From positions 81,214 through 145,213 of the forward strand of contig JAKSTL010000001.1 of the NCBI GenBank assembly GCA_024402595.1: 64,000 nt of DNA, written 5' to 3'. Source of the DNA: Treponema sp. (GTDB taxonomy: Bacteria; Spirochaetota; Spirochaetia; Treponematales; Treponemataceae). Shown here one piece after another: positions 42,085-51,239 of this stretch (position 1 is its first letter; the number at the start of each line of letters is the position of its first letter). The position numbers were made by a program, and so were the translations under genes. Below the pieces are notes generated by a model that worked only from the letters and a program-made list of their open reading frames with translations, was not told the origin of the DNA and made no database searches.

Positions 42085-42759
42085 TCACTTTAATTTAAGT
42101 ATTACTGATTTTCCTTCTGCATCCTCATAATCAAGATTGCGGATTTCGAACCAGTCATTTGCACTAAAACTTCCACCCCAGTCACCAGCTACGATTAGAC
42201 AGAAAGCATTTATAATGTTGTCTTTACTAGCACCACTAACATTCATTTCTACAGTTTTCCAGTCTGTTTCACTAAGGCTAGTAACACCAGCAGATGCTAT
42301 AGATTTTTTTCCTGGGTACATTGTTGCACTTGCACCACCATTATTTTGAACCGCAAGGCAAAGCGCTTTTGTATCAATTCTTCCTCTAATTTCAAACTTC
42401 ATTTTTGAAACACCTGAAAAATCAATATATTTTGTGGAATCAGCAGCAATTAAACCGCCACCAACCCATCCGCCACCTTTAGAAAGAACAATAAACTTTC
42501 CAGAGTCAGCCTTATTTTCATAATCAAAGGTTCCTGCTCCATCACCCCAAACTTGAATATCAAAAATATCGTACGAGTGATTTTTACAAAGTCCCCAACC
42601 AGTACCACCAGTGCCACCGGAAGCGCCATTACCGCTTGTACCAGGTTTATTTATAAAACCAGAACCATCATCTGGAACTGCATCTGCCAAACATCCGCTA
42701 AAACAGAACATTGCAGAAACAAACAACAATCCCAATAGTCCTCGAACTGATTTTTTCAT
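42085..42759 (-). CDS. Surface lipoprotein with a CBM-like beta-sandwich
   Basis: 224 residues. Lipobox CFSGC (Cys22), then a Gly/Ser/Thr linker (about 32-55) and one compact domain with tryptophan-rich loops (GKFIVLSKGGGWVGGG, AGDWGGSFSANDWFEIRN), the style of carbohydrate-binding modules. No active-site motif. RBS GGAGG four bases before the ATG. Preceded by a 161-bp gap holding one copy of the shared GAAAA-ACAC-GAAA motif, so it likely starts its own transcript with the 447-residue lipoprotein behind it. Confidence 0.72.
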   Translation of the reverse strand: MKKSVRGLLGLLFVSAMFCFSGCLADAVPDDGSGFINKPGTSGNGASGGTGGTGWGLCKNHSYDIFDIQVWGDGAGTFDYENKADSGKFIVLSKGGGWVGGGLIAADSTKYIDFSGVSKMKFEIRGRIDTKALCLAVQNNGGASATMYPGKKSIASAGVTSLSETDWKTVEMNVSGASKDNIINAFCLIVAGDWGGSFSANDWFEIRNLDYEDAEGKSVILKLK

Positions 42760-42823
42760 GTTTCCTCCAAATTACTTTTCATAATAATTGTCATATTAAA
42801 TTGCCTGAAAACCAAGTTAGTCA

Positions 42824-42848
42824 ATTTTCGTTAAGGTGTTATTTTTTC
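42824..42848 (-). promoter_or_regulatory. Candidate YesN-type operator, copy 2
   Basis: On the minus strand it fits GAAAA-N4-ACAC-N6-GAAA exactly, 64 bp upstream of the 224-residue lipoprotein start and 25 bp before a TAATAT -10-like box (42793-42798). Same layout as the sites at 47769 and 55070. Confidence 0.55.
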
Positions 42849-42920
42849 ATCCTTTTGAACTTTACAAAACTTCCGGAGTAAAACGCCTATTCGTAGTTAC
42901 AGCACCGGAAGCTTTTAGTT

Positions 42921-43751
42921 CTATTGGTAAACCCGCACATAATCTATAAGAAATTCTGCACCTGTACCTTGAAGTTTTGCGGCATCTCCAGAACCACCAA
43001 GATTTCCACCAATTGCTAGATTCAAAATAATGTAAAAATCTTTATCATAAGGCCAATTAGCACTTCCTGTTCCATCATTTGTATATGAATCCTGAGCTAC
43101 ATCATCGTAATAGGCAGTGATTTTATTTTCGTCCCACTTAATTGCAAAAGTATGCCATTCATCTCCCAAAGATGAACCAAAACTTTTACTTCCTATGCCT
43201 TTACCTTTATCTGCATAATGGCCTCTTGCATGTAAAGTACTGAACACTCGGTTTTCTCCACATGTTGATGGAGCATTTTCCATAATGTCTATTTCTCCAC
43301 TATCAGGCCATTGTCCGTAATCAGAAGTCTGAGGCATCATCCAGAATGCAGGCCAAGCACCTTTTTTGTTTGTAACCTTTAAACGAGCTTCAATATAACC
43401 ATATTTCCAATGAGCTTTTGAGTTTAAGCGAGCACTCTTCCAACCGTTATCGTAGAAAGCTTTAATTTTTAAACAACCATCTTCAACAATAGCTGTAGTT
43501 GCAGTTGTGGAATTATCTAAATAATTCTGAAGTTCATTATTTCCCCAACCAGCATTTGTTCCAGTCTGATACTTCCATTTTGTTCTTTCTGGAACACCGG
43601 TATAATCAAACTCATCAAACCAGACTAAAGTCATATCGTCTTTTTTCACTGGTTCTTCTTCCTCTATATCAAAGAAAAAACAGGAAGTAGTACAAACACT
43701 ACTGATTAAAACTAGTGCCACTGTAAAAAGCTTATTTTTAATTTTTTTCAT
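42921..43751 (-). CDS. GH16 endo-beta-glucanase (laminarinase/lichenase type) lipoprotein
   Basis: 276 residues. Lipobox VCTTSC (Cys24). The whole mature part is a GH16 jelly roll: WFDEFDYTG, NNELQNYL, the GYIEARLKV sheet, WPAFWMMP, and the catalytic motif GEIDIMENA with Glu153 nucleophile, Asp155 and Glu158 acid/base. GH16 enzymes with this insertion-bearing EIDIME form cut beta-1,3 or mixed beta-1,3/1,4-glucans. I chose the ATG at 43749-43751, which follows ACAGGAG; the longer frame overlaps the upstream gene and has no signal-peptide logic. It follows the barrel-glycosidase gene by 25 bp. Probably displayed on the outer membrane. Confidence 0.93.
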   Translation of the reverse strand: MKKIKNKLFTVALVLISSVCTTSCFFFDIEEEEPVKKDDMTLVWFDEFDYTGVPERTKWKYQTGTNAGWGNNELQNYLDNSTTATTAIVEDGCLKIKAFYDNGWKSARLNSKAHWKYGYIEARLKVTNKKGAWPAFWMMPQTSDYGQWPDSGEIDIMENAPSTCGENRVFSTLHARGHYADKGKGIGSKSFGSSLGDEWHTFAIKWDENKITAYYDDVAQDSYTNDGTGSANWPYDKDFYIILNLAIGGNLGGSGDAAKLQGTGAEFLIDYVRVYQ

Positions 43752-43776
43752 ATTTTTATTACTCCTGTAAGATTTT

Positions 43777-46700
43777 TTACAAACCAAGACTACAATATAC
43801 AGAGATTTCCATATAATTTGCGCCAGACATTTCTACGCCATTTGGAAGTGCAAGGTAAGCATCTGAACTGTCATCGCCAAATACACAACCTTTTACCTTC
43901 ATACCAACTCTATTAGTTGCTTCTGCAAAAGAAGGTTTTGTAAATCCATAAGCAATATCAAGTCCGTACTGCAAAGGGAATGTTTGATTAAAGTTTCTCC
44001 ACCAAGATTCTTCACCCCAGGCATTTAAACCAAGATTTGCTTTTACAAGCCAGTTGTTATAACGAACATCCAATTCACCAACAACAAAGTCCACAATTTC
44101 TTTTGTTCCTGCTGCCACATAAGCACCTGTTGTTGCACCCAAATGACCGCCATAAACATCTGCAATAATTCTTAAGTTTCCAAATGGATTTGCTACGATT
44201 CTTGTTCCAATTTGATACAAATTATTCTGTAAAGGAAGAGCTCCACCTTCGTACCAAATATTTGCTGTTTTTGAAGTTCCATCATTTCGTTTAGATGTTG
44301 CTACATCGGCACTGCGGAATGGTAAGGAATCTGTTTTTCCAGCAAACAATTGATACAAACCAGTTACGCTAAAAGCAATTGGAGCGCCTTCGATATCATT
44401 GCTATTCCATTCGTGGAACCAAGTTGCACCTTCTGGGTCATAGGTAAATACTGCTTCTACTTCTACAGCCTGGCGATTTCCCAAATCTACAATAAATGGA
44501 GAACCAGAAGTTAATGCTCTACTAACAGGTCCTTGAATTGGTTTTCTTGCCCGGAATACAGGATTAAAGGTCATATTTCCATAAACAAAATCTACACCGG
44601 CCTGCAATTCAATTCGGTTTCCTGAACCAGAATCTGCGGTAAAGTAACTACCACGCACTGCTTGTGGATTTGTTTCTGCAACCAAACCACGATAAATACC
44701 GTTAGCATAGATGTATGTGTGCTGGAACATATTTGTACCAACCTGAGCAAATCCACCTAAAGTATCAAGATAAGTAATTTTGTCTAATTTACCATTGGAT
44801 TTTGTATAAGTTGCTCCAAGTTTTTCTGAACCAGAATGCAAAAGTCCAACTTTAAGAGTTGCCCATGGATTAAAACCAGTTTCTAAATAAATAGAAGCTT
44901 TTCTTCCAGGTCCAAAACTGTTGTATGGATCAAGATTCATGTTTTCAGAATGACCAAACTCTTCTGCATAAGTTGCATTCAAAACAATGCCGTCAAAAAT
45001 AGTTTTTTCAAATGGAAGCCACTTGTAGTAATTTGCCTGAATCTGTGGAAGTGCTGCGCCCCAAATCTCTGGTCCGCCAATTACTTCTAAACCTTCCAAA
45101 GTATTTTTTCCAACAAACTCTAAAGCAATTGGAGCTTTTGAACCATAAGTGTCGTAACCAATAATATCAAAGGCTTCTTTAGAAATATTAAATGGATCTC
45201 CACGACCTTCAAATCCTGCATGTCCAACATGATAATATCCGTTTAAGTCAAAATCAAAAGTTGAATAATTAAAACTTGCTGAATAAACATCAATATACTG
45301 AAGTTCTTTTTCTTTGAACTCATCCTGATTTGTTGGATAAGCATTCTTTTTATAGTAGCTAGCCCAATTTTCTGTAAGACGAGTAAATGGTTCTGCATTC
45401 CAAGCTTTTATTACAATTTCTCCGGTAAGGTTTTCACAAGGATTTACTTCTACACCAAGAGTTGCTTCTGCACTAATCTGATTTTCAAGGATTTCGCCTT
45501 TACTATTTGCATAACGAGTAGCATTTTTTACAGAACGATTATTTTCTGCATGACTTTTCAACAAATCTACAGAAAGAGGTGATGTTGACTGAATATCAAC
45601 CTTTGCCTGAGAGATTCTGAACAGATTATTTTCGTTCAATGTCTGTTTAAGAGATTTTTCAAGACCTTTTGCAAGGAAGTCACTTACATCCAGCATATCA
45701 AAATATTCTTCGATTTCTTCTTCCAATGCATCGTACAAAGAAAGATTATCCCACATATCCTGGAGGAAGTAATATGCCGCACGAGGAATGCGAACATTTA
45801 TTCCGTCTTCTTTTATTGGACTCTGAGCACAAATACCGAACCATTCTTCCGACATATTGTTTGTACCGTCTTTGTAGTCAACATCGTATGCAGAACTTGA
45901 CCAAGAAGCGGCATCATGAACATCAAGATTTTTATTCTGATAGCGTTTCCACCATTCATCCATCCATTCAAAAACGAATCCACCAAGTACATTCTCGCAC
46001 TTACCTTTACAATAAGACTGCTCATACATTTCCTGCCACTGAGACTTTAAGTAATTCATCTGTGCAATCTGATCTTCCTGCATCAAAATGTCATTAAAGG
46101 CATCGGCACCAGCTTCTGTGAAAACAATTGGCTTATTCAAAACATCACGAACATTTTCGTAGAAGGAATCGTAGAATCTATAACCGCGGTAAGCATTTAC
46201 ACCAAGCACATCAAGACTTGGACAAAGCTTTGCAATTAAATCCAAATACTGTGTATCACCATTAACAATACCAACTGGATGATTTGGATCAATTTCTTTA
46301 CAAGCGGCCATGGCTTTTTCCATTAAATCGTAAAGATAACCAGCTTTTATGGTGTTCTGTTCGCCCATTGGAAGATTTTCAATTTCGTTTGATGACCAAA
46401 CAAGACCGTAGTTGCTTTCGTTTCCAAAAAGATACATTAAAACACCTTTTGTATCTTTGTAAGTTTCAGCGGTTTTTCTTGCCTGTTCAATTAAAACTTC
46501 ACGAGTGTACAAATCAGAATAGTCTGTATTTGCGTGCCAGGTTCCTTTTACAGAAACACCATAACGACCTAATGTATCATTTACGATGGAATAGATTCCG
46601 TATTTTGTATAAATGTATTCAACCCACTCTGGAGGAATCATTGTAAAACAACGGATTGCATTTACTCCCATAGCCTTGAGCATTGGCATATCTGTATCAA

Positions 46701-46920
46701 TCATTTTTCTGATGTATGCATCACTCTGACTGAACAAATCGAAGGTATGAGTTTCGCCAATTGGTGTAAAAGACCAAACAACACCTTTAATTTCAATTTG
46801 ATTTCCATCTTCAAGGATGCGCCATCCATATTTATCTTTTTCTACTGTAACTTTCTGAGCAAAAAGAGATGCTCCTAAAACTAATAATGATAAAGCTGCA
46901 ATTATTTTCTTTTTCAACAT
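43777..46920 (-). CDS. Clan GH-A glycosidase fused to a C-terminal outer-membrane beta-barrel-like domain
   Basis: 1047 residues. Signal peptide 1-21 (GASLFA then QKVT). Residues about 25-400 form a GH2/GH5-like TIM barrel: KGVVWSFTP, MGVNAIRCFTMIPPEW, acid/base Glu168 in LFGNES, LGVNAYRGYRF, and nucleophile Glu269 in VFTEAG. A helical stretch follows (about 390-470). From about 520 to the end the sequence alternates polar and aromatic residues in many strands with Gly/Asn turns (RIELQAGVDFVYGNMTFNPV, NLRIIADVYGGHLGA, YGLDIAYGFTKPSF), like a porin. No cysteine lipobox, consistent with barrel insertion. RBS GGAGG. It lies between the CBM9-like gene (16 bp) and GH16 gene (25 bp) in one operon. 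The glycosidase family number and the barrel are both inferred. Confidence 0.82.
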   Translation of the reverse strand: MLKKKIIAALSLLVLGASLFAQKVTVEKDKYGWRILEDGNQIEIKGVVWSFTPIGETHTFDLFSQSDAYIRKMIDTDMPMLKAMGVNAIRCFTMIPPEWVEYIYTKYGIYSIVNDTLGRYGVSVKGTWHANTDYSDLYTREVLIEQARKTAETYKDTKGVLMYLFGNESNYGLVWSSNEIENLPMGEQNTIKAGYLYDLMEKAMAACKEIDPNHPVGIVNGDTQYLDLIAKLCPSLDVLGVNAYRGYRFYDSFYENVRDVLNKPIVFTEAGADAFNDILMQEDQIAQMNYLKSQWQEMYEQSYCKGKCENVLGGFVFEWMDEWWKRYQNKNLDVHDAASWSSSAYDVDYKDGTNNMSEEWFGICAQSPIKEDGINVRIPRAAYYFLQDMWDNLSLYDALEEEIEEYFDMLDVSDFLAKGLEKSLKQTLNENNLFRISQAKVDIQSTSPLSVDLLKSHAENNRSVKNATRYANSKGEILENQISAEATLGVEVNPCENLTGEIVIKAWNAEPFTRLTENWASYYKKNAYPTNQDEFKEKELQYIDVYSASFNYSTFDFDLNGYYHVGHAGFEGRGDPFNISKEAFDIIGYDTYGSKAPIALEFVGKNTLEGLEVIGGPEIWGAALPQIQANYYKWLPFEKTIFDGIVLNATYAEEFGHSENMNLDPYNSFGPGRKASIYLETGFNPWATLKVGLLHSGSEKLGATYTKSNGKLDKITYLDTLGGFAQVGTNMFQHTYIYANGIYRGLVAETNPQAVRGSYFTADSGSGNRIELQAGVDFVYGNMTFNPVFRARKPIQGPVSRALTSGSPFIVDLGNRQAVEVEAVFTYDPEGATWFHEWNSNDIEGAPIAFSVTGLYQLFAGKTDSLPFRSADVATSKRNDGTSKTANIWYEGGALPLQNNLYQIGTRIVANPFGNLRIIADVYGGHLGATTGAYVAAGTKEIVDFVVGELDVRYNNWLVKANLGLNAWGEESWWRNFNQTFPLQYGLDIAYGFTKPSFAEATNRVGMKVKGCVFGDDSSDAYLALPNGVEMSGANYMEISVYCSLGL

Positions 46921-46935
46921 TTTCTTTCCTCCCGC

Positions 46936-47706
46936 CTATTTTGTTAATTCAACAACCTTTCCGTTACCCCAAGAGGAAGCATCGAGGTAAGTATTATCCT
47001 GATGACTATTCCAGTGAATCAAACTGATTCTTTCCTTTCCGCCATCTGCATCGTTAATCTGGAAATCGCCACGAACTTTCTGATTAACTTTAAGCTCTTT
47101 TCCACCAAGAACGGACATTGGGAATGCGGCTTCGATTTTGTAGCCAGTTTCTGTGAATACATAGGCAACACTAATTTCTGGATTTGTTGTAAGAATATCG
47201 TTTAAGCTGACTTTTACATCGTTTATGTCTTCTTCGCTGTTTGAAGCAATTCGGACACGAACATCGGTTGGTTTATAGAACTTGTGACTTGATGTATCTG
47301 TTCCAAAGAAGAGTTCTATTGAATCTCCACGCCATGCCTGAGCAATTTCGTAAGCGTTTGTTCTTGGATCATCATCTGTAATATCTGCAAAAACATAGAG
47401 ATAAGAACCATCTGTTCTGTAAACAAAATGGCCATCTGCATTTTCTGGCTTAAAGGTTCCACCGTAAACCATGGTTCGTACATGAATACCTTCCAAGCCA
47501 TCCCAGTCATCAAACTCGCCGTCGATTACAGGTTTGTCATCTTTTGAGAAATAAATTGGGAATGATTTTTCAACTTCAATATCAACACTTTCTGTTTCTT
47601 CTGGCACATAAGGTGGTGGTACAATCTGTTTTTCATTTATTGTAAGACAAGCTGTAAATGACAAACAAACTAACGCACTCCAAAATAACAAATAAAACTT
47701 TTTCAT
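46936..47706 (-). CDS. CBM9-like carbohydrate-binding lipoprotein
   Basis: 256 residues. Lipobox LSFTAC (Cys near 20) and a Pro/Glu linker (VPPPYVPEETES). Residues about 50-256 match a family 9-type carbohydrate-binding module: DKPVIDGEFDDWDGLEG opening, SYLYVFADITDDDP, WRGDSIELFFGTD, and ETGYKIEAAFPMSVL. Such modules bind glycan reducing ends or single sugars. The ATG at 47704-47706 follows GGAGGAG directly; the frame's earlier start is rejected. First gene of the operon CBM9-barrel glycosidase-GH16, with the shared operator motif 63 bp upstream. Confidence 0.85.
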   Translation of the reverse strand: MKKFYLLFWSALVCLSFTACLTINEKQIVPPPYVPEETESVDIEVEKSFPIYFSKDDKPVIDGEFDDWDGLEGIHVRTMVYGGTFKPENADGHFVYRTDGSYLYVFADITDDDPRTNAYEIAQAWRGDSIELFFGTDTSSHKFYKPTDVRVRIASNSEEDINDVKVSLNDILTTNPEISVAYVFTETGYKIEAAFPMSVLGGKELKVNQKVRGDFQINDADGGKERISLIHWNSHQDNTYLDASSWGNGKVVELTK

Positions 47707-47732
47707 TTTCTCCTCCAAGTTTTCCACTTTTA

Positions 47733-47793
47733 ATTGTAGTGGTAACAATGGAGAATAAAAGACAGTTGATTTTCAGAATGGTGTTTTATTTTC
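47733..47793 (-). promoter_or_regulatory. Candidate YesN-type operator copy 1 and promoter
   Basis: The minus strand at 47769-47793 fits GAAAA-N4-ACAC-N6-GAAA exactly. A TACAAT -10-like box (47733-47738) lies 30 bp downstream and 26 bp before the CBM9 gene start. A further upstream ACAC-N8-GAAAA half-copy reaches into the end of the response regulator gene. Confidence 0.55.
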
Positions 47794-47798
47794 TGTAC

Positions 47799-49235
47799 TT
47801 AGTGTTGTTTTTTCCACTCACTTGGAGTTAATCCTGTGGCTTCTTTAAAAGTTTTCATAAAATATTTTACATCGCCAAAACCTGACCGTTCTGCAACTTC
47901 ATAAACTTTGTAACAGTCCTTTTGCAACAAGCGGCAGGCTTCATCAATTCGCATTCGTTTTATGTATTCGTTAAAGTTCATGCCCATGTGTTCTTTGAAC
48001 TTTTCGGAAAACCAGGTGTAATTTATGGAAACTTGATTTGCCACCATCGCCATATTTATGTTTTTGGTGAAATTGGCTTTTATGTATTCCAAGGCTTCTT
48101 CGATAAAAGGATATTCCACATTATTTCGTTTTAATAATTCTGAAATATAAATGGTGTAATCACTGACATTTTTTATCCATTCTTCCAGAGTTTTACATTG
48201 AAGGATGTTTTCTATCATTATTCCTTTTAAATGGAGATAAAAATCTGATTCTGTATAAGCGGAAAAACGGGTGAAAAGATTTTCTGTGATTTTTGTATAA
48301 AGGAAAAACAACATTTCTGCCTTATTTTTTGCGCTATCATCAGTAGTGGCAAAATTAAAGAGCGCTTTTATTCTTTTGTTGATTTCTTCTGGCTCTGTGA
48401 TTGTAAGCTGAGAAATACAATGTTCAAAATCGTCATTTAGTTTTGTAAAATCTAAAGCTTGTTCCTGTTCTTCATAAATAAACACGCCCTTCTTTTCCTG
48501 AGCAAAAAAGATTTGGAGAATTGCTATAAAGGCTTGTTTTTTGAAAAATCGCAAAGAAGAAATGTTGTTGCTAGGTGAACTAATTCCTATTGAATATTGC
48601 GAGAGTGAAAAATCTGATTTTATGATATATTCGGCTTCTCGTGGAATGATTATGCTTTCAAAACCTTTTTTTGATTCGAGGGTGTAATAGTTTATGTTAT
48701 CCATTGCCTGAATAATGGCATTTTTACACTGATTTCCAATAATATTCAAACAATAATATCCGTTTACAAAATTGGCATCAGAAAGAGAGTTTTGTTTATT
48801 TATGCGACCTTCGTTTATAATTGTTTTCAGATTATCTTCGGTGCGCTGTTTTTCTATTTTTCTAAAGGTTGAAATTGCCTGCTGAACTGCATTAACCAGT
48901 TCTGTTTTATCTACGGGCTTTAGAATGTAAGAAAGAGCTCCATTTTCTATGGCGGACTTTGCATAAACAAAATCATCAAAACCACTAAGAACTATTATTT
49001 CTGGTTTAACTTCCAGTTGAGATACATTTTTCATCAATTCTACGCCGTCCATAATTGGCATTCGAATGTCTGTAAGCAAAACCTGTGGTTCATCGGCTTT
49101 ACAAATGTCTAAAGCTTCCTGACCATTTTTGGCTTCTACAATCTTTAATTCAATATTTTCTAAAGATTTTGTAATAATTTTTGCGATTCCTGCTCGAATT
49201 AATTTTTCATCATCGGCAATTACAATTTCAATCAT
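47799..49235 (-). CDS. YesN-type response regulator with AraC DNA-binding domain
   Basis: 478 residues. Receiver domain 1-125: acidic pair Asp8-Asp9, phosphorylation site Asp56 in LLTDIRMP, LSGFDDF, and conserved Lys in YILKPVDK. A long linker region (about 135-370) is not recognised. Residues about 380-478 are an AraC double helix-turn-helix (INMAMVANQVSINYTWFSEKFK ... VAERSGFGDVKYFMKTFKEATGLTPSEW). RBS GAGAGG overlaps the end of the kinase gene, four bases upstream. Such regulators sit beside carbohydrate ABC importers and activate them; here the likely targets are the three promoters with the shared motif. Confidence 0.95.
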   Translation of the reverse strand: MIEIVIADDEKLIRAGIAKIITKSLENIELKIVEAKNGQEALDICKADEPQVLLTDIRMPIMDGVELMKNVSQLEVKPEIIVLSGFDDFVYAKSAIENGALSYILKPVDKTELVNAVQQAISTFRKIEKQRTEDNLKTIINEGRINKQNSLSDANFVNGYYCLNIIGNQCKNAIIQAMDNINYYTLESKKGFESIIIPREAEYIIKSDFSLSQYSIGISSPSNNISSLRFFKKQAFIAILQIFFAQEKKGVFIYEEQEQALDFTKLNDDFEHCISQLTITEPEEINKRIKALFNFATTDDSAKNKAEMLFFLYTKITENLFTRFSAYTESDFYLHLKGIMIENILQCKTLEEWIKNVSDYTIYISELLKRNNVEYPFIEEALEYIKANFTKNINMAMVANQVSINYTWFSEKFKEHMGMNFNEYIKRMRIDEACRLLQKDCYKVYEVAERSGFGDVKYFMKTFKEATGLTPSEWKKQH

Positions 49236-49238
49236 AGT

Positions 49239-51014
49239 CTAAACCTCTCTTTTTAATTCCTTAAATGGAATTGGTACACTGATTGTTGTTCCTTCTCCAA
49301 GTTTTGACTTTATTTCTATTCTGTAATCTGGACCGTAAAAAACTGTAAGTCGCTGCTGAATATTTTTTAGTCCGATACTTCCTTTATTAACTTCTTTTTC
49401 GTAAGTATCATTTTTTAAATACACATTTAGATTATCTACCTGTTCTTGAGTCATTCCACAACCAAAATCTTGAACGCTAAGAACAATTCTGGATTTATCG
49501 GGTGAAATCTGTGAATAAACTCGCAAAGTGGCATCTTTTTCTTCTTTTTCTATGGCGTGTACAAAAGCATTTTCAATTAATGGCTGAAGGGTCATTTTTG
49601 GTATTTCCACTTCCATTAAGCTTTCGTCTATTTGTAAATCCAATGTGATTACATAATCGTTGCGGACATTTAAAATATAGATGTAGGAACGGATATAATC
49701 AATTTCTTGGGCTAAGGAAACACGATGAACACGCCAGCGCAAACAATAGCGCATCATTCTACCAAGAATCTGCAGGCTGTCGGAAATCTCTTCTTCATCG
49801 GCTAAAACGGCCTGCATTCGTATTGTTTCGAGAACATTATACAAAAAGTGTGCATTTATTTGATTTTGCATTGCCTTCATTTCGGTTTCTGCAATTAGTG
49901 ACTGTTCATCTTTTATCTGTTGAATCTGGGAAGTAAGCTGCTGTGTCATTGAATTAAAAATACTTTGAGTTTCGCTAACTTCATCAATTCCATCTACAGC
50001 AATTTGAATGGAAATATTGCCTTCTTTTACTCTTTTCATGCCATCCATAAGAGAATAAATGCCCGAAAGTAATTTTGTGCTGGCGTATCGAATTACAAAA
50101 TACAAGGCGATACTGGTAATAACAAAGGCTATAAAAACTACAAATACAATAACAATAAATCTATTTCTAAACTCGATTAGTGAAGTGATTTTTACAATGT
50201 ATGAATCTATATTTGGAATATATTGCCAGCAAACTTGTTTTTTAAGGTTTCCAAAAGTGATTTTTCCATTTTCTTCTGGGGTTTGAAGGATTTTTTGTTT
50301 TACAATTATGGTCTGTCGCTCTGAAAGAGTTTTTTCGTTATAGGAAAGAGATTTTTTTACAATTTCAAAATGTCCGTCGGAATCTGATCGATTAAGAATT
50401 AAGTAGGCAGAATTGGTATTTTCTTCTTCGTACAAAAAAGGGAAAATTGTTTCCATTCTATAGGCAATTTGAATGAAACCAGTTTCTTTTATGCCTTTGT
50501 TGATTTGTCGAGTTGTACAAAAGGAGGGAAGCTGGAGAGATTTTTGGTTTCCTAAATAAGATGCCTGATAATCATAATTCCAACGCTTGTGTGGTTCGTT
50601 TTCTATGCGTTTTGAGCTTAAAAATACTGGCCATCGTTCTGGTATGCGGGTGTTTTTTGGGAAAATGCGGATTGCATAGATGTCTGGGGTGATTTCGCAA
50701 ACCTGTTCCATATAGCTGGCTTTGGTGAGGATTGTGTTTATTAGTTCGTTTTCTGAAATACTTTCTGGTCTGGCTAAAAATAAGGTTAGTTCTGTATCGC
50801 TTAAGATGATACTTTCTACTAAATCGATGGTGTTTATGGCTTCTTCAACTTTTTTGCAGCTTTCATTTAAAAGATTTACTTCTTCTTGAACAATTCTAGA
50901 TTCTTCTTTTGAAATTAAAGAATAAGTAATTGCGCTGATTAACAAAAAGAGAGGACCTATAACGATGATGGAATATACTAAAACTATTCGCTTTGAAAAA
51001 GACATATTCTTCAT
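49239..51014 (-). CDS. YesM-type sensor histidine kinase
   Basis: 591 residues from the chosen start. A membrane segment near residues 8-32, a large extracytoplasmic sensor domain, a second segment about 275-300, a HAMP region (LMDGMKRVKEGNISIQ), then the His_kinase family signature QINAHFLYNVLETI with the phosphorylated His, the N box QPLIENAFVHAI, G1 DFGCGM and G2 GSIGLKNIQQRL. It should sense an extracellular sugar signal and phosphorylate the adjacent regulator. The start at 51012-51014 (or Met at 51005) is set by the signal segment; no ribosome site is visible, while TATAAT lies six bases upstream, suggesting a leaderless mRNA. Confidence 0.92.
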   Translation of the reverse strand: MKNMSFSKRIVLVYSIIVIGPLFLLISAITYSLISKEESRIVQEEVNLLNESCKKVEEAINTIDLVESIILSDTELTLFLARPESISENELINTILTKASYMEQVCEITPDIYAIRIFPKNTRIPERWPVFLSSKRIENEPHKRWNYDYQASYLGNQKSLQLPSFCTTRQINKGIKETGFIQIAYRMETIFPFLYEEENTNSAYLILNRSDSDGHFEIVKKSLSYNEKTLSERQTIIVKQKILQTPEENGKITFGNLKKQVCWQYIPNIDSYIVKITSLIEFRNRFIVIVFVVFIAFVITSIALYFVIRYASTKLLSGIYSLMDGMKRVKEGNISIQIAVDGIDEVSETQSIFNSMTQQLTSQIQQIKDEQSLIAETEMKAMQNQINAHFLYNVLETIRMQAVLADEEEISDSLQILGRMMRYCLRWRVHRVSLAQEIDYIRSYIYILNVRNDYVITLDLQIDESLMEVEIPKMTLQPLIENAFVHAIEKEEKDATLRVYSQISPDKSRIVLSVQDFGCGMTQEQVDNLNVYLKNDTYEKEVNKGSIGLKNIQQRLTVFYGPDYRIEIKSKLGEGTTISVPIPFKELKREV

Positions 51015-51020
51015 AAAAAA

Positions 51021-51049
51021 ATTATACCATGAAATAGTATTATGGCAAA
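51021..51049 (-). promoter_or_regulatory. Promoter of the kinase-regulator operon
   Basis: On the minus strand: -35 TTTGCC (51044-51049), 17-bp spacer, -10 TATAAT (51021-51026). Start of transcription would fall on or beside the ATG at 51014. Confidence 0.5.
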
Positions 51050-51177
51050 AAAATGATAAACTCCTTTCAAAATGATGGGCCACTCAGAAGGGAGAATCCT
51101 TATTTTTCGTCGCCGCTGGGATCCGCTTTTTTGAAAGGTAGAATGCCTGTTAAGCAGTATTTTTTATTTATGCAAAC

Positions 51178-51221
51178 AAAAAGGAGCTATCTTAACCACA
51201 ACGATTAAGACGCTCCTTTTT
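51178..51221 (-). terminator. Intrinsic terminator of the ABC importer operon
   Basis: AAAAAGGAGC (51178-51187) pairs with GCTCCTTTTT (51212-51221); CTTAA/TTAAG extends the stem inside. Read on the minus strand it ends in a T-run, 18 bp after the solute-binding protein gene. Confidence 0.85.
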
Positions 51222-51239
51222 CCTAAGATATTTTAGAAA

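Noticed and set aside
43752..43787. Longer GH16 start overlapping the upstream gene
   Set aside because: It would put twelve charged residues before the signal peptide; ACAGGAG marks the ATG at 43751.
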